From the NCBI GenBank assembly GCA_003134855.1, contig PLCS01000008.1, forward strand, positions 248,001 through 312,000: DNA of 64,000 bases, read 5' to 3'. The translations under genes and the position numbers were made by a program. This DNA comes from Acidobacteriaceae bacterium. GTDB taxonomy: Bacteria; Acidobacteriota; Terriglobia; Terriglobales; Acidobacteriaceae. Under the pieces are notes generated by a model. It was given only the letters and a program-made list of their open reading frames with translations. It was not told the origin of the DNA and searched no databases. Positions 27,212 through 35,431 of this stretch are shown one piece after another. Within the stretch, counting starts at the first letter, position 1. Each line of letters begins with the position of its first letter.

Positions 27212-28315
27212 TCAATGCAGATGGAAGTCCACGTCGATCACGATCTGCACCGATACAGCATGACCCTGGTACATGGCCGGCTTGAACTTGTAATGCTTCA
27301 CGGCTTCGATGGCCTTTTCTTCCAGCCCCATGCCGAGATGGCTGGCCAGACGAACGTCTTGCGGGTTTCCTTGTGAATCGACAATGAGTTTGATGGAAAC
27401 GCTGCCCTGATAATTCGCTCGGCGAGCGTCATCTGTGAACTCCGGCTCAACAGAATGGATAACCACTGGCGCGCTCACGCCGCCGCCCACGCTCATGAGG
27501 CCGCCGCCATAGCCGCCACCGCTGCCGGACCCCACCCCGTTGCCGTGACCCGCGCCAATGCCGCCGCCCATGCCCTGACCGAATCCCGAACCGCTGCCCC
27601 TACCCTGCGAGGCAAGCGCGACCTGCTGCGATTGGGCCATTCCCATGTTAGGCAGCTTGTTATTGTCCGGTATGTTTACAATCTCGGTTGGCTCAAGCCC
27701 CAGTTTTGGCCGATCAGTCCTGAGAATCTGCGCTGGCATGAGTTGAATCATCGCGACCATGGGCAGATGTCCCTTGCTGGCCTCGACCGCCTCATGCGCG
27801 CCGCCACCCCCGCCGCCGCCCATCGCTTTGGTCACCGGCAAGGTGATGGGGGGAATAGTAACATTGAATTCCAGCGGTGTTTCAACCGTGGTCGGCTGCT
27901 GCGTAATAATGGTGCGGGCTTTTGCCGCCAGCAGCAGCGCCAAAGTTATGACGACAACATGGAAAGCAAATGAGATCGCGTTGGAAGTCGGGTCGCGTTT
28001 GACCCCATGCAGATCCGTCGCGAAGGTCGGCTGCCAAGCCGCCTGCATCTGCGCCGGCTGATTCAAGATAGATACATCAGGCGAGTGCGGCCCCATGGTT
28101 GACCATGGAGTTGCGCCTGCAGCCTGCATCATGCGGCTGGAGTTCTTGGCCGATGGCGTACCGCCCAAGATCAATTCGGGAGTCGTTGCCAGATCGCCCA
28201 TAGCGTTTTTGCCGGTGAAAGAAATCCCGGCATCCCCTCTCTTGGTGCATCCCAGGTTAACTTGCAACGGAACCAGTGAATTACACGGTTCCAACTTCGC
28301 ATTCACGGAGTTCAA
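27212..28315 (-). CDS. TonB-family energy transducer
   Basis: The 367-residue product has a long N-terminal cytoplasmic segment, one membrane helix (~112-133, ISFAFHVVVITLALLLAAKA), a Pro- then Gly-rich linker (polyglycine around 168-175 and GSGSGFGQGMGGGIGAGHG), and a C-terminal TonB domain (VIHSVEPEFTDDARRANYQG to YKFKPAMYQGHAVSVQIVIDVDF). TonB proteins pass proton-motive energy to outer-membrane receptors. Here the linker is glycine- rather than Pro/Lys-rich. The start is ambiguous (TTG 28315, GTG 28306 or ATG 28201); the first two fit coupling to the gene ending at 28325. It is the last cistron of a three-gene operon with a TPR protein and a nucleotidyltransferase-like protein. Confidence 0.8.
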   Translation of the reverse strand: MNSVNAKLEPCNSLVPLQVNLGCTKRGDAGISFTGKNAMGDLATTPELILGGTPSAKNSSRMMQAAGATPWSTMGPHSPDVSILNQPAQMQAAWQPTFATDLHGVKRDPTSNAISFAFHVVVITLALLLAAKARTIITQQPTTVETPLEFNVTIPPITLPVTKAMGGGGGGGAHEAVEASKGHLPMVAMIQLMPAQILRTDRPKLGLEPTEIVNIPDNNKLPNMGMAQSQQVALASQGRGSGSGFGQGMGGGIGAGHGNGVGSGSGGGYGGGLMSVGGGVSAPVVIHSVEPEFTDDARRANYQGSVSIKLIVDSQGNPQDVRLASHLGMGLEEKAIEAVKHYKFKPAMYQGHAVSVQIVIDVDFHLH

Positions 28316-28324
28316 ACTTCCGCC

Positions 28325-29440
28325 TTACCAAATACCCTTATCGCTTCCAGTGATTCTTTGCCCAACCAAAGCTGCTGTGGCAAGCCATGGCAGCAAACTG
28401 AGCCGGGCGCCGTTCTGCAAATCCCGCTTGCGCAGCAACCCGGCAAGTTGCGATCCGTAGAGCATCGCCGCTTGCGGAATAATCGGAACGCGAAGAAACT
28501 GCCGGGCATAATAGACTTCATCGCCGCTCAAGCACGCTGCAGCTCTCACGTAATGCGGCAAGTCAAGACCTGAGCCGCTGTACCTCCACACATAGTCCGA
28601 CACAATTACGAGATACGTCGCAACCCCTTCCCAAATGCCGGCGCTTGTCGCTGAAGCACGCAGATCCACGTAGTCAATGGCATATGTCTCCGACAACACG
28701 GCCGTATCAACGATATCGCACAACCGGAAATAGAAATGCCGGTACATTCTCTGCAGAGTGGATATCATCAGCTGATCCGACACGGATGGAACTCGAAACG
28801 CCTGATTGCCAATCATGACCAGACGGCTGCGTTCCGCAAGGTGCGAGGCAATTCCGGCCTGTTCTCCTGTCTGTCCCAGGCGGCCCACGTGCACCTCTAC
28901 GGCTTCGGGGAGTCCGGGGACAAGGAAGTTCCATTTGTTCGCCAGGCGGTCTCCCCAACTTGGGGGAGCTACCCGCGCATCGAAGCACCTCTTCATAAGT
29001 TCTGCAACGTCTTCCGAATTCGCATTTGTATACAGATCGATGTCGCTGCCAAAATCGGGCCAGTGATCAAGCGTTTTGATCACCGCGAGGTCCAGCTTTT
29101 CGCCTCCGAAGACGGTGCAAATCACTTCGAGGAACCTCAGAGCCGTAGTGATCCGTGCCCGCTCATCCGCTAGGGCAGTTTGCGCCCATTCGGCGCGAGT
29201 GTCATCCTTCGCCTCGCGCGTAATGTCAAGGAAAATCTCCAGCGCGCGCACAACCACATGGTTCGAGTTGGCCAATGTCAGCAAGCTGTCAAACTCCTGA
29301 CGGCTGATTTCCCGAAGATTTGACCTGAGCCCTTCCATCACCAGCGATGATGAAAAATCGTTATCACGCGGAACCAGGATCAGTCGAGAAAGAAGGATCA
29401 TTGACTGATTCGAACGAGATTCTGCGAGGGACTGGGTCAT
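28325..29440 (-). CDS. Nucleotidyltransferase-fold protein (NTP_transf_5-like)
   Basis: A 371-residue protein with a core resembling bacterial nucleotidyltransferase family proteins found in polysaccharide and peptide-modification clusters. AVIKTLDHWPDFGSDIDLYT carries the GSDIDL motif expected to supply two metal-binding aspartates, and VEVHVGRLG a third acidic position. The C-terminal half is helical (LISTLQRMYRHFYFRLCDIVDTA region). The start is one base after the TPR gene's stop, with GGAAGGA upstream, so translation is probably coupled. Substrate unknown. It is cytoplasmic, although both operon neighbours act at or beyond the membrane. Confidence 0.7.
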   Translation of the reverse strand: MTQSLAESRSNQSMILLSRLILVPRDNDFSSSLVMEGLRSNLREISRQEFDSLLTLANSNHVVVRALEIFLDITREAKDDTRAEWAQTALADERARITTALRFLEVICTVFGGEKLDLAVIKTLDHWPDFGSDIDLYTNANSEDVAELMKRCFDARVAPPSWGDRLANKWNFLVPGLPEAVEVHVGRLGQTGEQAGIASHLAERSRLVMIGNQAFRVPSVSDQLMISTLQRMYRHFYFRLCDIVDTAVLSETYAIDYVDLRASATSAGIWEGVATYLVIVSDYVWRYSGSGLDLPHYVRAAACLSGDEVYYARQFLRVPIIPQAAMLYGSQLAGLLRKRDLQNGARLSLLPWLATAALVGQRITGSDKGIW

Positions 29441-29441
29441 A

Positions 29442-30641
29442 TCAATTTGATCCTTCCTGAGGCAGGTGTGGCTGAGGCACGGATAGCGCTTCCGCTTGTG
29501 GGAGATCTGAGGATGAAGGCGTTTCCAAGAGAACGCTGGGATCTCCGGCTGGCGCAGAGCCGCGAGGTATCAATTCAATCGGACCTGTTTGCCGGCGGCG
29601 CTCCTGACCGTATTTGTCAAGTTCGCCATCCACCTGGCGGTCGCTGTCTTTGGCCACTGCTGAGAGCTTCTTGCCTTCGGCTGAATGCTGGCTCGCAAGG
29701 CCGACCCGAATGTTCGAACCGCCGGCCTTGCGGGCTTTGTCATAGAAAAACTGCGCCGTTTCCAGATCGCCCTCCATCTCGGCAACATATCCGCGGTTAT
29801 TGAGCGAAAATGCACTGACTGGATCGAGTGAGTAAGCCTGAAGAAAGTCTTCCCTGGCCGCATGCCAATCATTTTGATTTGTCGCGGAAACTCCGCGCAT
29901 GGTAAACATGACGGCGTTCAGTTCCGCACTGTCCATATTCTTGATCCGTTCCGCCAGTCGCCCGGCGCTAGCCGCGGCCATGACACTGACGGGTCTTCCT
30001 CTCCATGACCGGTCCTGCGCGAGGACAACGGGTTCCGAAGAGTGCGTTTCGGCGGCCGTGCCATATGCTTTCAATGCGTTGTCGTAGTCTCCGATCGCCT
30101 CTTCCGCCACGCCCAGGTTGTTCCATGTAAAAGGGTTCAGCGCATCCAGTGGAAGAGCTTTCCGCAGAAGAGCAACGGCTTCAAATCCGCGGTCTTCCGA
30201 CAGAAGCCCCATCGCGTCCACATTCATGCGATTCACCCGCATTGGAATATCTTGAACGCTCTCGAAGGCGTACCGCATCGGCTTTCCTTCCATACGCTTC
30301 GCGTTGCTTCGATCGATGTTCGCATTGCTGCCTTGCTCCGATGCCAGCGCATAGAATTTACGCGCGCTGTCCGCTTCTCCTTGTAACTCAGAGATGTATG
30401 CCAGATTGTTCAGCGTGAAAGGGTCGGCAGGATCGTAAAGGTACGCTTTGTAGAACAGCGCTTCGGCTTTTTCGTATTGGTGTTTTTTGACAGCGTCAAC
30501 ACCTTCGCGATTGAGACGCTGCACGGGAGTCAACTCGCTGCGCCTTGGGATGGTGATTCTCAACGCATCACTAGCCCACGCGGCATAAGATCCCGTGGCC
30601 GCAAGGACCGCAATGACCGCAATTGCTCTTTGTAGCATCAT
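29442..30641 (-). CDS. Exported TPR protein
   Basis: The start is set at ATG 30641 because AAGGAGGAG lies five bases upstream; the frame extends to 30698. The signal peptide (MMLQRAIAVIAVLAATGSYAAWAS) is followed by TPR-type helix pairs: REGVDAVKKHQYEKAEALFYKAYLYDP, NLAYISELQGEADSARKFYALA, NNLGVAEEAIGDYDNALKAYGTA and NNRGYVAEMEGDLETAQFFYDKA. The C-terminus (~340-399) is a low-complexity tail. It probably acts as a periplasmic or outer-membrane scaffold. It is the first gene of the operon with a nucleotidyltransferase-like protein and a TonB protein, and is divergent from the gene at 30840. Confidence 0.8.
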   Translation of the reverse strand: MMLQRAIAVIAVLAATGSYAAWASDALRITIPRRSELTPVQRLNREGVDAVKKHQYEKAEALFYKAYLYDPADPFTLNNLAYISELQGEADSARKFYALASEQGSNANIDRSNAKRMEGKPMRYAFESVQDIPMRVNRMNVDAMGLLSEDRGFEAVALLRKALPLDALNPFTWNNLGVAEEAIGDYDNALKAYGTAAETHSSEPVVLAQDRSWRGRPVSVMAAASAGRLAERIKNMDSAELNAVMFTMRGVSATNQNDWHAAREDFLQAYSLDPVSAFSLNNRGYVAEMEGDLETAQFFYDKARKAGGSNIRVGLASQHSAEGKKLSAVAKDSDRQVDGELDKYGQERRRQTGPIELIPRGSAPAGDPSVLLETPSSSDLPQAEALSVPQPHLPQEGSN

Positions 30642-30839
30642 CGCGCTCCTCCTTACCCTTCGGTGCGGCTCAAGGACGATCTCTTCCTTCGCGCACATAT
30701 AGTAAGATGCGCAACATTGAGATCCGTTGCTAATGGGGGGCGCTGTTTCATTTTTCTTTGCGCCGCAGGCTACCGTTTCTCACTCGACCTCATCAGAATA
30801 TGTGTTGAGAGAGTTAGTAACGTGTAAAGGTGTGCTTAT
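30642..30839. promoter_or_regulatory. Divergent promoter region
   Basis: This 198-bp gap separates the divergent starts of the TPR operon and the exported protein at 30840, so it must hold both promoters or leaders. No convincing -35/-10 pair was assigned by eye. Confidence 0.4.
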
Positions 30840-31709
30840 ATGAACAGTGTTCTGGCGCTGATTATGCTTGGCAGTGTGACAGCCGCGCAATTAATGGTTG
30901 CGGATGCAAGCTCGCAAGTTGCGGGCCGGCAATCAGCGCTAAGGTCCGCAAGCGCGCCTGTTGATTCATCCGCGTTGCCTTCCGCACCAGGAGGAAAGAG
31001 CACCGTGCTGGGAGGCGAGATCAGAAAAGTCGACCCCGTGCGCGATGAGCTTATCCTGGGAGTCTTCGGCCAGCGGCCCGTGAAGATACTTTTTGACGAA
31101 CGCACTCAAGTTTACCTTGATGGAAAGGCAATTCCTCTTGGTAAGCTAAGTCCCACGCATCATGCTTCTATACAAACGGTGCTGGACGGAACAGATGTTT
31201 ATGCTCTCAGCATCCATATGCTGTCGCAGTTGCCCGTAGGCGAGTACCAAGGCCAAGTGATCAGCTACAACCCCGTTACCCGCGAGCTGATTGTAAGTGC
31301 GGCCCTGTCTCGTCAGCCTTTCAAACTGTTTGTGACGCCGGATACACGCGTATCTCGCGAGGGCCCGTCGCCATTGTCATCCACGCCCTCTGGCGATTCA
31401 GATCTTGTGAAGGGAGCTCTTATCTCGATAGAATTTACCTCCGACAGAAAAGGTCGAGGCGTCGCCAGCCAGATCGCCATCCTGGCCACCCCAGGATCTG
31501 AGTTCGCGTTCAGCGGGAGTCTTTCCGCTCTGGACCTACACTCCGGCCTAATGGTTCTGGTTGATCTACGAGACAACAAGAGCTACCAAATCTACTTTGA
31601 TCCCACTCAACTTCCGGCTAGCCGGAATCTCCACGAGGGAGACAACGTAAGTGTGACCGCAAAATACGACGGTACTCGCTACGTGGCAAGCGCACTTACT
31701 GTTGATTGA
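30840..31709 (+). CDS. Exported protein with repeated OB-like beta modules
   Basis: The N-terminal hydrophobic leader (MNSVLALIMLGSVTAAQLMVADASS) is followed by ~260 residues of beta-rich sequence in three related segments: GGEIRKVDPVRDELILGVFGQRPVKILFDERTQVYLDG, GQVISYNPVTRELIVSAALSRQPFKLFVTPDTRV and SGSLSALDLHSGLMVLVDLRDNKSYQIYFDP. Each repeats the pattern 'G.(I/V)...(D/N)P....L.V......K..V...T.V' seen in DUF5666-type OB-fold proteins. No catalytic residues visible. Its 3' end overlaps the convergent ECF sigma gene by 31 bases. Function unknown. Confidence 0.65.
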   Translation: MNSVLALIMLGSVTAAQLMVADASSQVAGRQSALRSASAPVDSSALPSAPGGKSTVLGGEIRKVDPVRDELILGVFGQRPVKILFDERTQVYLDGKAIPLGKLSPTHHASIQTVLDGTDVYALSIHMLSQLPVGEYQGQVISYNPVTRELIVSAALSRQPFKLFVTPDTRVSREGPSPLSSTPSGDSDLVKGALISIEFTSDRKGRGVASQIAILATPGSEFAFSGSLSALDLHSGLMVLVDLRDNKSYQIYFDPTQLPASRNLHEGDNVSVTAKYDGTRYVASALTVD

Positions 31710-32458
31710 ACTCTGAAGGCTGGTGTGTCGCATAACATTGTCGATCTGTTTGGGGCGCCTGTCCGGATTTGCGGCATAAATGAGTCTTTCGCCTGGCAGT
31801 CTGATCCGCCGGCGCCGGAGACTGCTTGTGCGGTAAGGGCGTCGCGCAGCGCGCGCCGCGCCTTGTGCAGTTGGGATTTTGTGTTTCCGCGGGAGCATTT
31901 GAGCATTGAGGCAATTTCGCCATGATCAAAACCGTGAATGTCATGAAGGAGGAAGATGCTGCGATAACCGGGCGCCATGGTTGCTACTATGCGTTCGATG
32001 GCCAGACGATCGATGACGCCGGCTTGTGTCAGGTCACGGGTACCGAAACTGCGGCCCGCACGCTCGTCAGGGGCGCTTTCCATCAGGTGATCAAGTGAGA
32101 CAACAGCTGGCACGCGCTTGCGCAGGTGCATCAGAACGGTATTGACGGCCAGCCGGTGCAGCCAGGTGCTGAAAACCGAGTCGCCGCGAAAGGATGCCAG
32201 ATTGCGGTACACTTGAAGAAAAGTTTCCTGGGTGAGATCTTCGGCCAGCGAATAATCGCGCACCATGCGAATGCAAATTGAGAAAACGCGCTTCTTGTTC
32301 TGGACATACAGATCTGTGAAAGCATCCTGGTCGCCAGCCTGCGCAAGAGCCACGGCATCCGCCTGCTTGCCTCTGGCGTGAACTTGGGAAGGTTCACATC
32401 CGAGAGCGGGGGTGTGCCAGGGGCTGAGCAGCGAAACGGGAAAGGTCGAGGTAGCCAT
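31679..32458 (-). CDS. ECF-type RNA polymerase sigma factor
   Basis: Region 2 is clear (DAFTDLYVQNKKRVFSICIRMVRDYSLAEDLTQETFLQVYRNLASF, then VFSTWLHRLAVNTVLMHLRKR) and so is region 4 (YRSIFLLHDIHGFDHGEIASMLKCSRGNTKSQLHKARRAL), which recognises the -35 element. Length is 259 residues; ~30 N-terminal and ~45 C-terminal residues extend beyond the usual ~190. The start at 32458 has GGAGG upstream with short spacing. No anti-sigma gene with a zinc-finger or RseA-like domain follows; the downstream neighbour is convergent and exported. Target genes are unknown. Confidence 0.9.
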   Translation of the reverse strand: MATSTFPVSLLSPWHTPALGCEPSQVHARGKQADAVALAQAGDQDAFTDLYVQNKKRVFSICIRMVRDYSLAEDLTQETFLQVYRNLASFRGDSVFSTWLHRLAVNTVLMHLRKRVPAVVSLDHLMESAPDERAGRSFGTRDLTQAGVIDRLAIERIVATMAPGYRSIFLLHDIHGFDHGEIASMLKCSRGNTKSQLHKARRALRDALTAQAVSGAGGSDCQAKDSFMPQIRTGAPNRSTMLCDTPAFRVQSTVSALAT

Positions 32459-33034
32459 ATGCCTCCATTGCGGACCCGTAAACCAACAGTCGGTCCACGT
32501 GCTTGGTGTGCGCGGCTGCGTTACTTAATAAGGGGTAAGGAGGCAGTCGAGTTAAGGAGCAAGGCCGGAAATAGTTGCGCCATTCTCGCTCGCGGAATCG
32601 TTTCGCGAACGTTTTTCCGCAGGTCAGGATCAGCCCTGCCGGCGGAATTGGAAGATCATGAGTTCCCCTAGCTACGACCTAGTTTCCCATTTGCGTAGCC
32701 TGTAGTCTGAGCCGCATTGCTCAAAGTGTAGAGAGCCATTGAGTGGCGGCTGGCGCCGAGGCGGAGTAAATGGAGACCACTCTCCTGCTTTCTCCCGCCT
32801 TCTGCACGCGGAACATTTTGGCGGCGCTCACAAATTTGCGCCATTATCCGAATTTTGTTCGCCAATAACCCTCAAAGTTGAGCAAAACAGAATCTACAAG
32901 ATTCTGACTCCAGGCGATAATGCCCAAGGCATGAGTGTAGCAAGGCTCAACTGAGGGAATCAGTCCCGGGAGTTGCGGCCGCTCCCCCAGGCCGCAACTC
33001 GGGCCTGCATGCCCCATCCGCGCGGGGAGAGCGC
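32459..33034. other. 576-bp intergenic region
   Basis: It lies upstream of the sigma gene and downstream of the GT4 gene at 33035, both on the minus strand. A strong hairpin at 32970-33000 is annotated separately. No credible ORF or RNA gene was seen; frames such as 32668-32865 lack protein-like features. The sigma-factor promoter should lie in the first ~200 bases. Confidence 0.4.
32970..33000 (-). terminator. Hairpin downstream of GT4 gene
   Basis: A perfect 11-bp stem (gagttgcggcc/ggccgcaactc) with a nine-base loop, 35 bases past the stop at 33035. It lacks a long T-tract, so termination efficiency is uncertain. Confidence 0.5.
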
Positions 33035-34372
33035 TTAGGCGCTGAGGAGTTGGCTCTGCGTACCCTTCTCGACAGCCTGAACAGGAAGCCGCGCGTGAAC
33101 AGGTTGCATGCGATTGGCGCGAGCCCGTGTAAAGGAACGCATATAAGACTGCGCGGCGCGGTTCCATACCATTTGACGTGCATAAAGGTAAGCGCGGCGG
33201 CGCATGGATTGGCGTTTCGCCTCGTTGTCCAGGAGTTCGATTGCCGTTGCCGCGATAGCAGCTGGATCCTCAAAAGGGACCAGCGCGCCGCGTCCATCCT
33301 CCAGGAGCTCGACCGCGTGCCAGTATGGAGTGGAAATGATCGCTTTCCCCGAACCCATGGCATACGCCAGGGTTCCCGATACAGCCTGTTCCGCGTGGCA
33401 GTAAGGCGTGATGTAAATGTCGGCCGAACCAACCAGCGCCGCCATCTCCTTGGGGCTGGCGAACCGGTTGTGGAAGATCACATTATCTTCAACTCCTTGT
33501 TCCCTGGCCAAGGCCTGCAACTGCTCCCGGTATCGATCTCCCTCGCGAGCCCAGACGTGCGGGTGAGTGGCGCCGGCGATCAAGTAGACAGCGTTGCTGT
33601 GCCGGGCGAGGATGCGCGGCAGGGCTCGAATTACGCTCTCGAATCCCTTGTTGGGCGACAACAAGCCGAACGTGAGCAATACAGCCTTTCCCCCGATTGA
33701 GAGTGAATCCTTGTAAGCATCCGGCTCCACAAACGGCAAGTCGGGGATGCCGTGAGGAATCAGGTCGATCTTGTCGCCTGGTACTCCAAATACATCCCTG
33801 AGAACGCGAGAGGAGTACTCGCTCATCACAATAAGACGATCGGAGCGCGCGGCGATCTGTTGCATGACGAATCGCTGGTCGCGGTTCGGCTCGCGAAGAA
33901 CGGTATGGAGCGTTGTGACCACGGGCATGGTGAGATGCTTCAGCAACTCCAGGAGATAGCTGCCGGCATTCCCCCCATAAATCCCATACTCGTGCTGTAC
34001 ACACACTAAATCGACATTGCTGGCATTGAGAAAGTTCGCGGTTGACCGATAAGAGGATAGGTCTCCTTCGGCAATCTCGAATCGCACCCGCGCAGGGTAG
34101 AGGTACGAGGATTGGTGGTCGTTGACGGCTGCCACAAACACTCCTGCCGCTCCGTACTCAGCAGCGATTGCATCGCACAAATCGGTTGTGAAGGTTGCAA
34201 TTCCACACTGACGAGGAAGATGATTCCCAACCACGGCTATCCGCAACGGATGCGGCCGGGGAGAGATCGCCTGCAAAGATGAAGCCGGACTGATTCCGAA
34301 AGCCGAAGGCAGCATCTCGCGCCGCATCAGGGCGTTCGGTTGCGAATTCACGGAGAGGTTCGGTGTGGGCAT
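33035..34372 (-). CDS. GT4-family glycosyltransferase
   Basis: The start is placed at ATG 34372, with GAGGAG upstream; the frame runs to 34429. The N-terminal half carries RIAVVGNHLPRQCGIATFTTDL and VDLVCVQHEYGIYGG, the C-terminal half LLTFGLLSPNKGFESVIRAL and PYCHAEQAVSGTLAYAMGSGKAIIST, with E-x7 spacing typical of GT4 retaining enzymes (the Q-A-V-S-G-T-L-A-Y-A segment resembles trehalose/mannosyltransferase-like members). About 445 residues, a normal length. Cytoplasmic; donor probably a nucleotide sugar. No co-directional neighbour within 60 bases except the small membrane protein gene upstream. Confidence 0.87.
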   Translation of the reverse strand: MPTPNLSVNSQPNALMRREMLPSAFGISPASSLQAISPRPHPLRIAVVGNHLPRQCGIATFTTDLCDAIAAEYGAAGVFVAAVNDHQSSYLYPARVRFEIAEGDLSSYRSTANFLNASNVDLVCVQHEYGIYGGNAGSYLLELLKHLTMPVVTTLHTVLREPNRDQRFVMQQIAARSDRLIVMSEYSSRVLRDVFGVPGDKIDLIPHGIPDLPFVEPDAYKDSLSIGGKAVLLTFGLLSPNKGFESVIRALPRILARHSNAVYLIAGATHPHVWAREGDRYREQLQALAREQGVEDNVIFHNRFASPKEMAALVGSADIYITPYCHAEQAVSGTLAYAMGSGKAIISTPYWHAVELLEDGRGALVPFEDPAAIAATAIELLDNEAKRQSMRRRAYLYARQMVWNRAAQSYMRSFTRARANRMQPVHARLPVQAVEKGTQSQLLSA

Positions 34373-34435
34373 TGCAGGCTCCTCATAGTAACCGCGCGAA
34401 CTCCAGTGGGCTCGGTGGCAATCATACAAATGGAA

Positions 34436-34648
34436 TCAGTGAGAAAGCGCCCGAATCATGACCAGTGCATCACATGTGACGAAGGCAAGAAGAAACAGCG
34501 TGGCACCGATACCCGCCAATGGCTTATAGGGCGCGCCATCGACACGAATGGATGCCAATGGGTTCGTTCTTTCTTCTCCCATTGCGACCAAGCGGAAGCC
34601 GTGCGCGAATACAAAGGATCCAGCAGCAATGCTCAACAGGCTACTCAT
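34436..34648 (-). CDS. Small membrane protein, two helices
   Basis: From ATG 34648 (or TTG 34654) it encodes ~70 residues with two hydrophobic segments: MSSLLSIAAGSFVFAHGFRLVAMG and LAGIGATLFLLAFVTCDALVMIRAL. It ends 63 bases before the GT4 start on the same strand. No strong ribosome-binding site and no recognised family. The two-helix amphipathic layout makes it more likely real than a chance frame. Confidence 0.4.
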   Translation of the reverse strand: MSSLLSIAAGSFVFAHGFRLVAMGEERTNPLASIRVDGAPYKPLAGIGATLFLLAFVTCDALVMIRALSH

Positions 34649-34654
34649 AAGCAA

Positions 34655-34962
34655 TCCGAGCTTAAGAATGCGCCCAACAAAGCGATTCGCTATTGCCCGA
34701 CTCTAATCCGGCCAGGTTGAGAGGTCTGTGCATTTTTATACGCAGAGAAGGAATCAAGAGTAACCGGTTCATGAAGGATGGTTCAGATGCGGCTACAGTG
34801 TGGAAGGGGTGCTTCCTCCAGGGGGGATGCAGCCGCATGATCCGGCATCGCTCTCGCCGCTTTGGCGGGGGCACCTATAAGTATCATGCGACTGCGGTTT
34901 TATAAATGCTGTGCAATTTTGCTCAGTGACCGTCGGCGCGAAGACTGGCACAGCAAACCTGG
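34655..34962. other. Non-coding stretch with a nested hairpin
   Basis: No supported gene. A nested stem-loop at 34787-34838 has an outer 8-bp stem (atgcggct/agccgcat) enclosing a 5-bp stem (ggaag/cttcc). It may be a terminator or repeat remnant; there is no T-tract. Confidence 0.35.
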
Positions 34963-35351
34963 CTACACCTCGATCGTAAAGCGTTGCTTTTGAGCGATAG
35001 TCCTGATATGCCGGGAAAATGTGCTGTAGTGCTGCGCCATATTTGCCGACCATGACAATCCGTCGGTGCGCCCAATCTTCAGCCAATACTCCTGTAGAGT
35101 CCGGTCATAGGCATCAATTGCCGGCATCAGCAATTCTGCGCGATACTTCTCCTCGTGGCGAAAGCTCTCAATCGGCATGCGCGGCTGGCGGCATTACGTA
35201 CCACCACGAGCGAAATCTGCTGGCTATTGATGGATGTGGGAGCGCGATGTGCGGATTCGATAATCGCATCAAGAATCTCGGGAGGAATTGCATCACTCTT
35301 CTAGCTGCGGCTGCTGCGATGAGCCTGCAACAGGCGGACGGTTTCATTCAT
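34963..35351 (-). pseudogene. Degenerate nitroreductase (NfsA/Frp-like) with nonsense, deletion and frameshift
   Basis: On the minus strand an ATG at 35351 with GAGGAAG upstream opens M-N-E-T-V-R-L-L-Q-A-H-R-S-S-R-S, then an in-frame TAG at codon 17, then K-S-D-A-I-P-P-E-I-L-D-A-I-I-E-S-A-H-R-A and PTSINSQQISLVVVRN, all typical of the N-terminus of flavin-dependent nitroreductases. Around 35180 the frame shifts directly to MPIESFRHEEKYRAELLMPA, AIDAYDRTLQEYW and GLSWSANMAQHYST, the C-terminal part of the same family. About 100-120 central residues are missing. It lies 80 bases downstream of the Old Yellow Enzyme gene on the same strand and was probably its operon partner. Confidence 0.8.
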
Positions 35352-35431
35352 GGCGCTTCCTCGATTTTGTTGGCTCCCTTAGCAGTAAGTCTACTCGACT
35401 CACTTTCCAATGAGAGCTATTAGTTCTTCCC

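Noticed and set aside
32668..32954. Short frames on both strands between the sigma factor and GT4 genes
   Set aside because: No start context, low complexity and no recognisable protein features.
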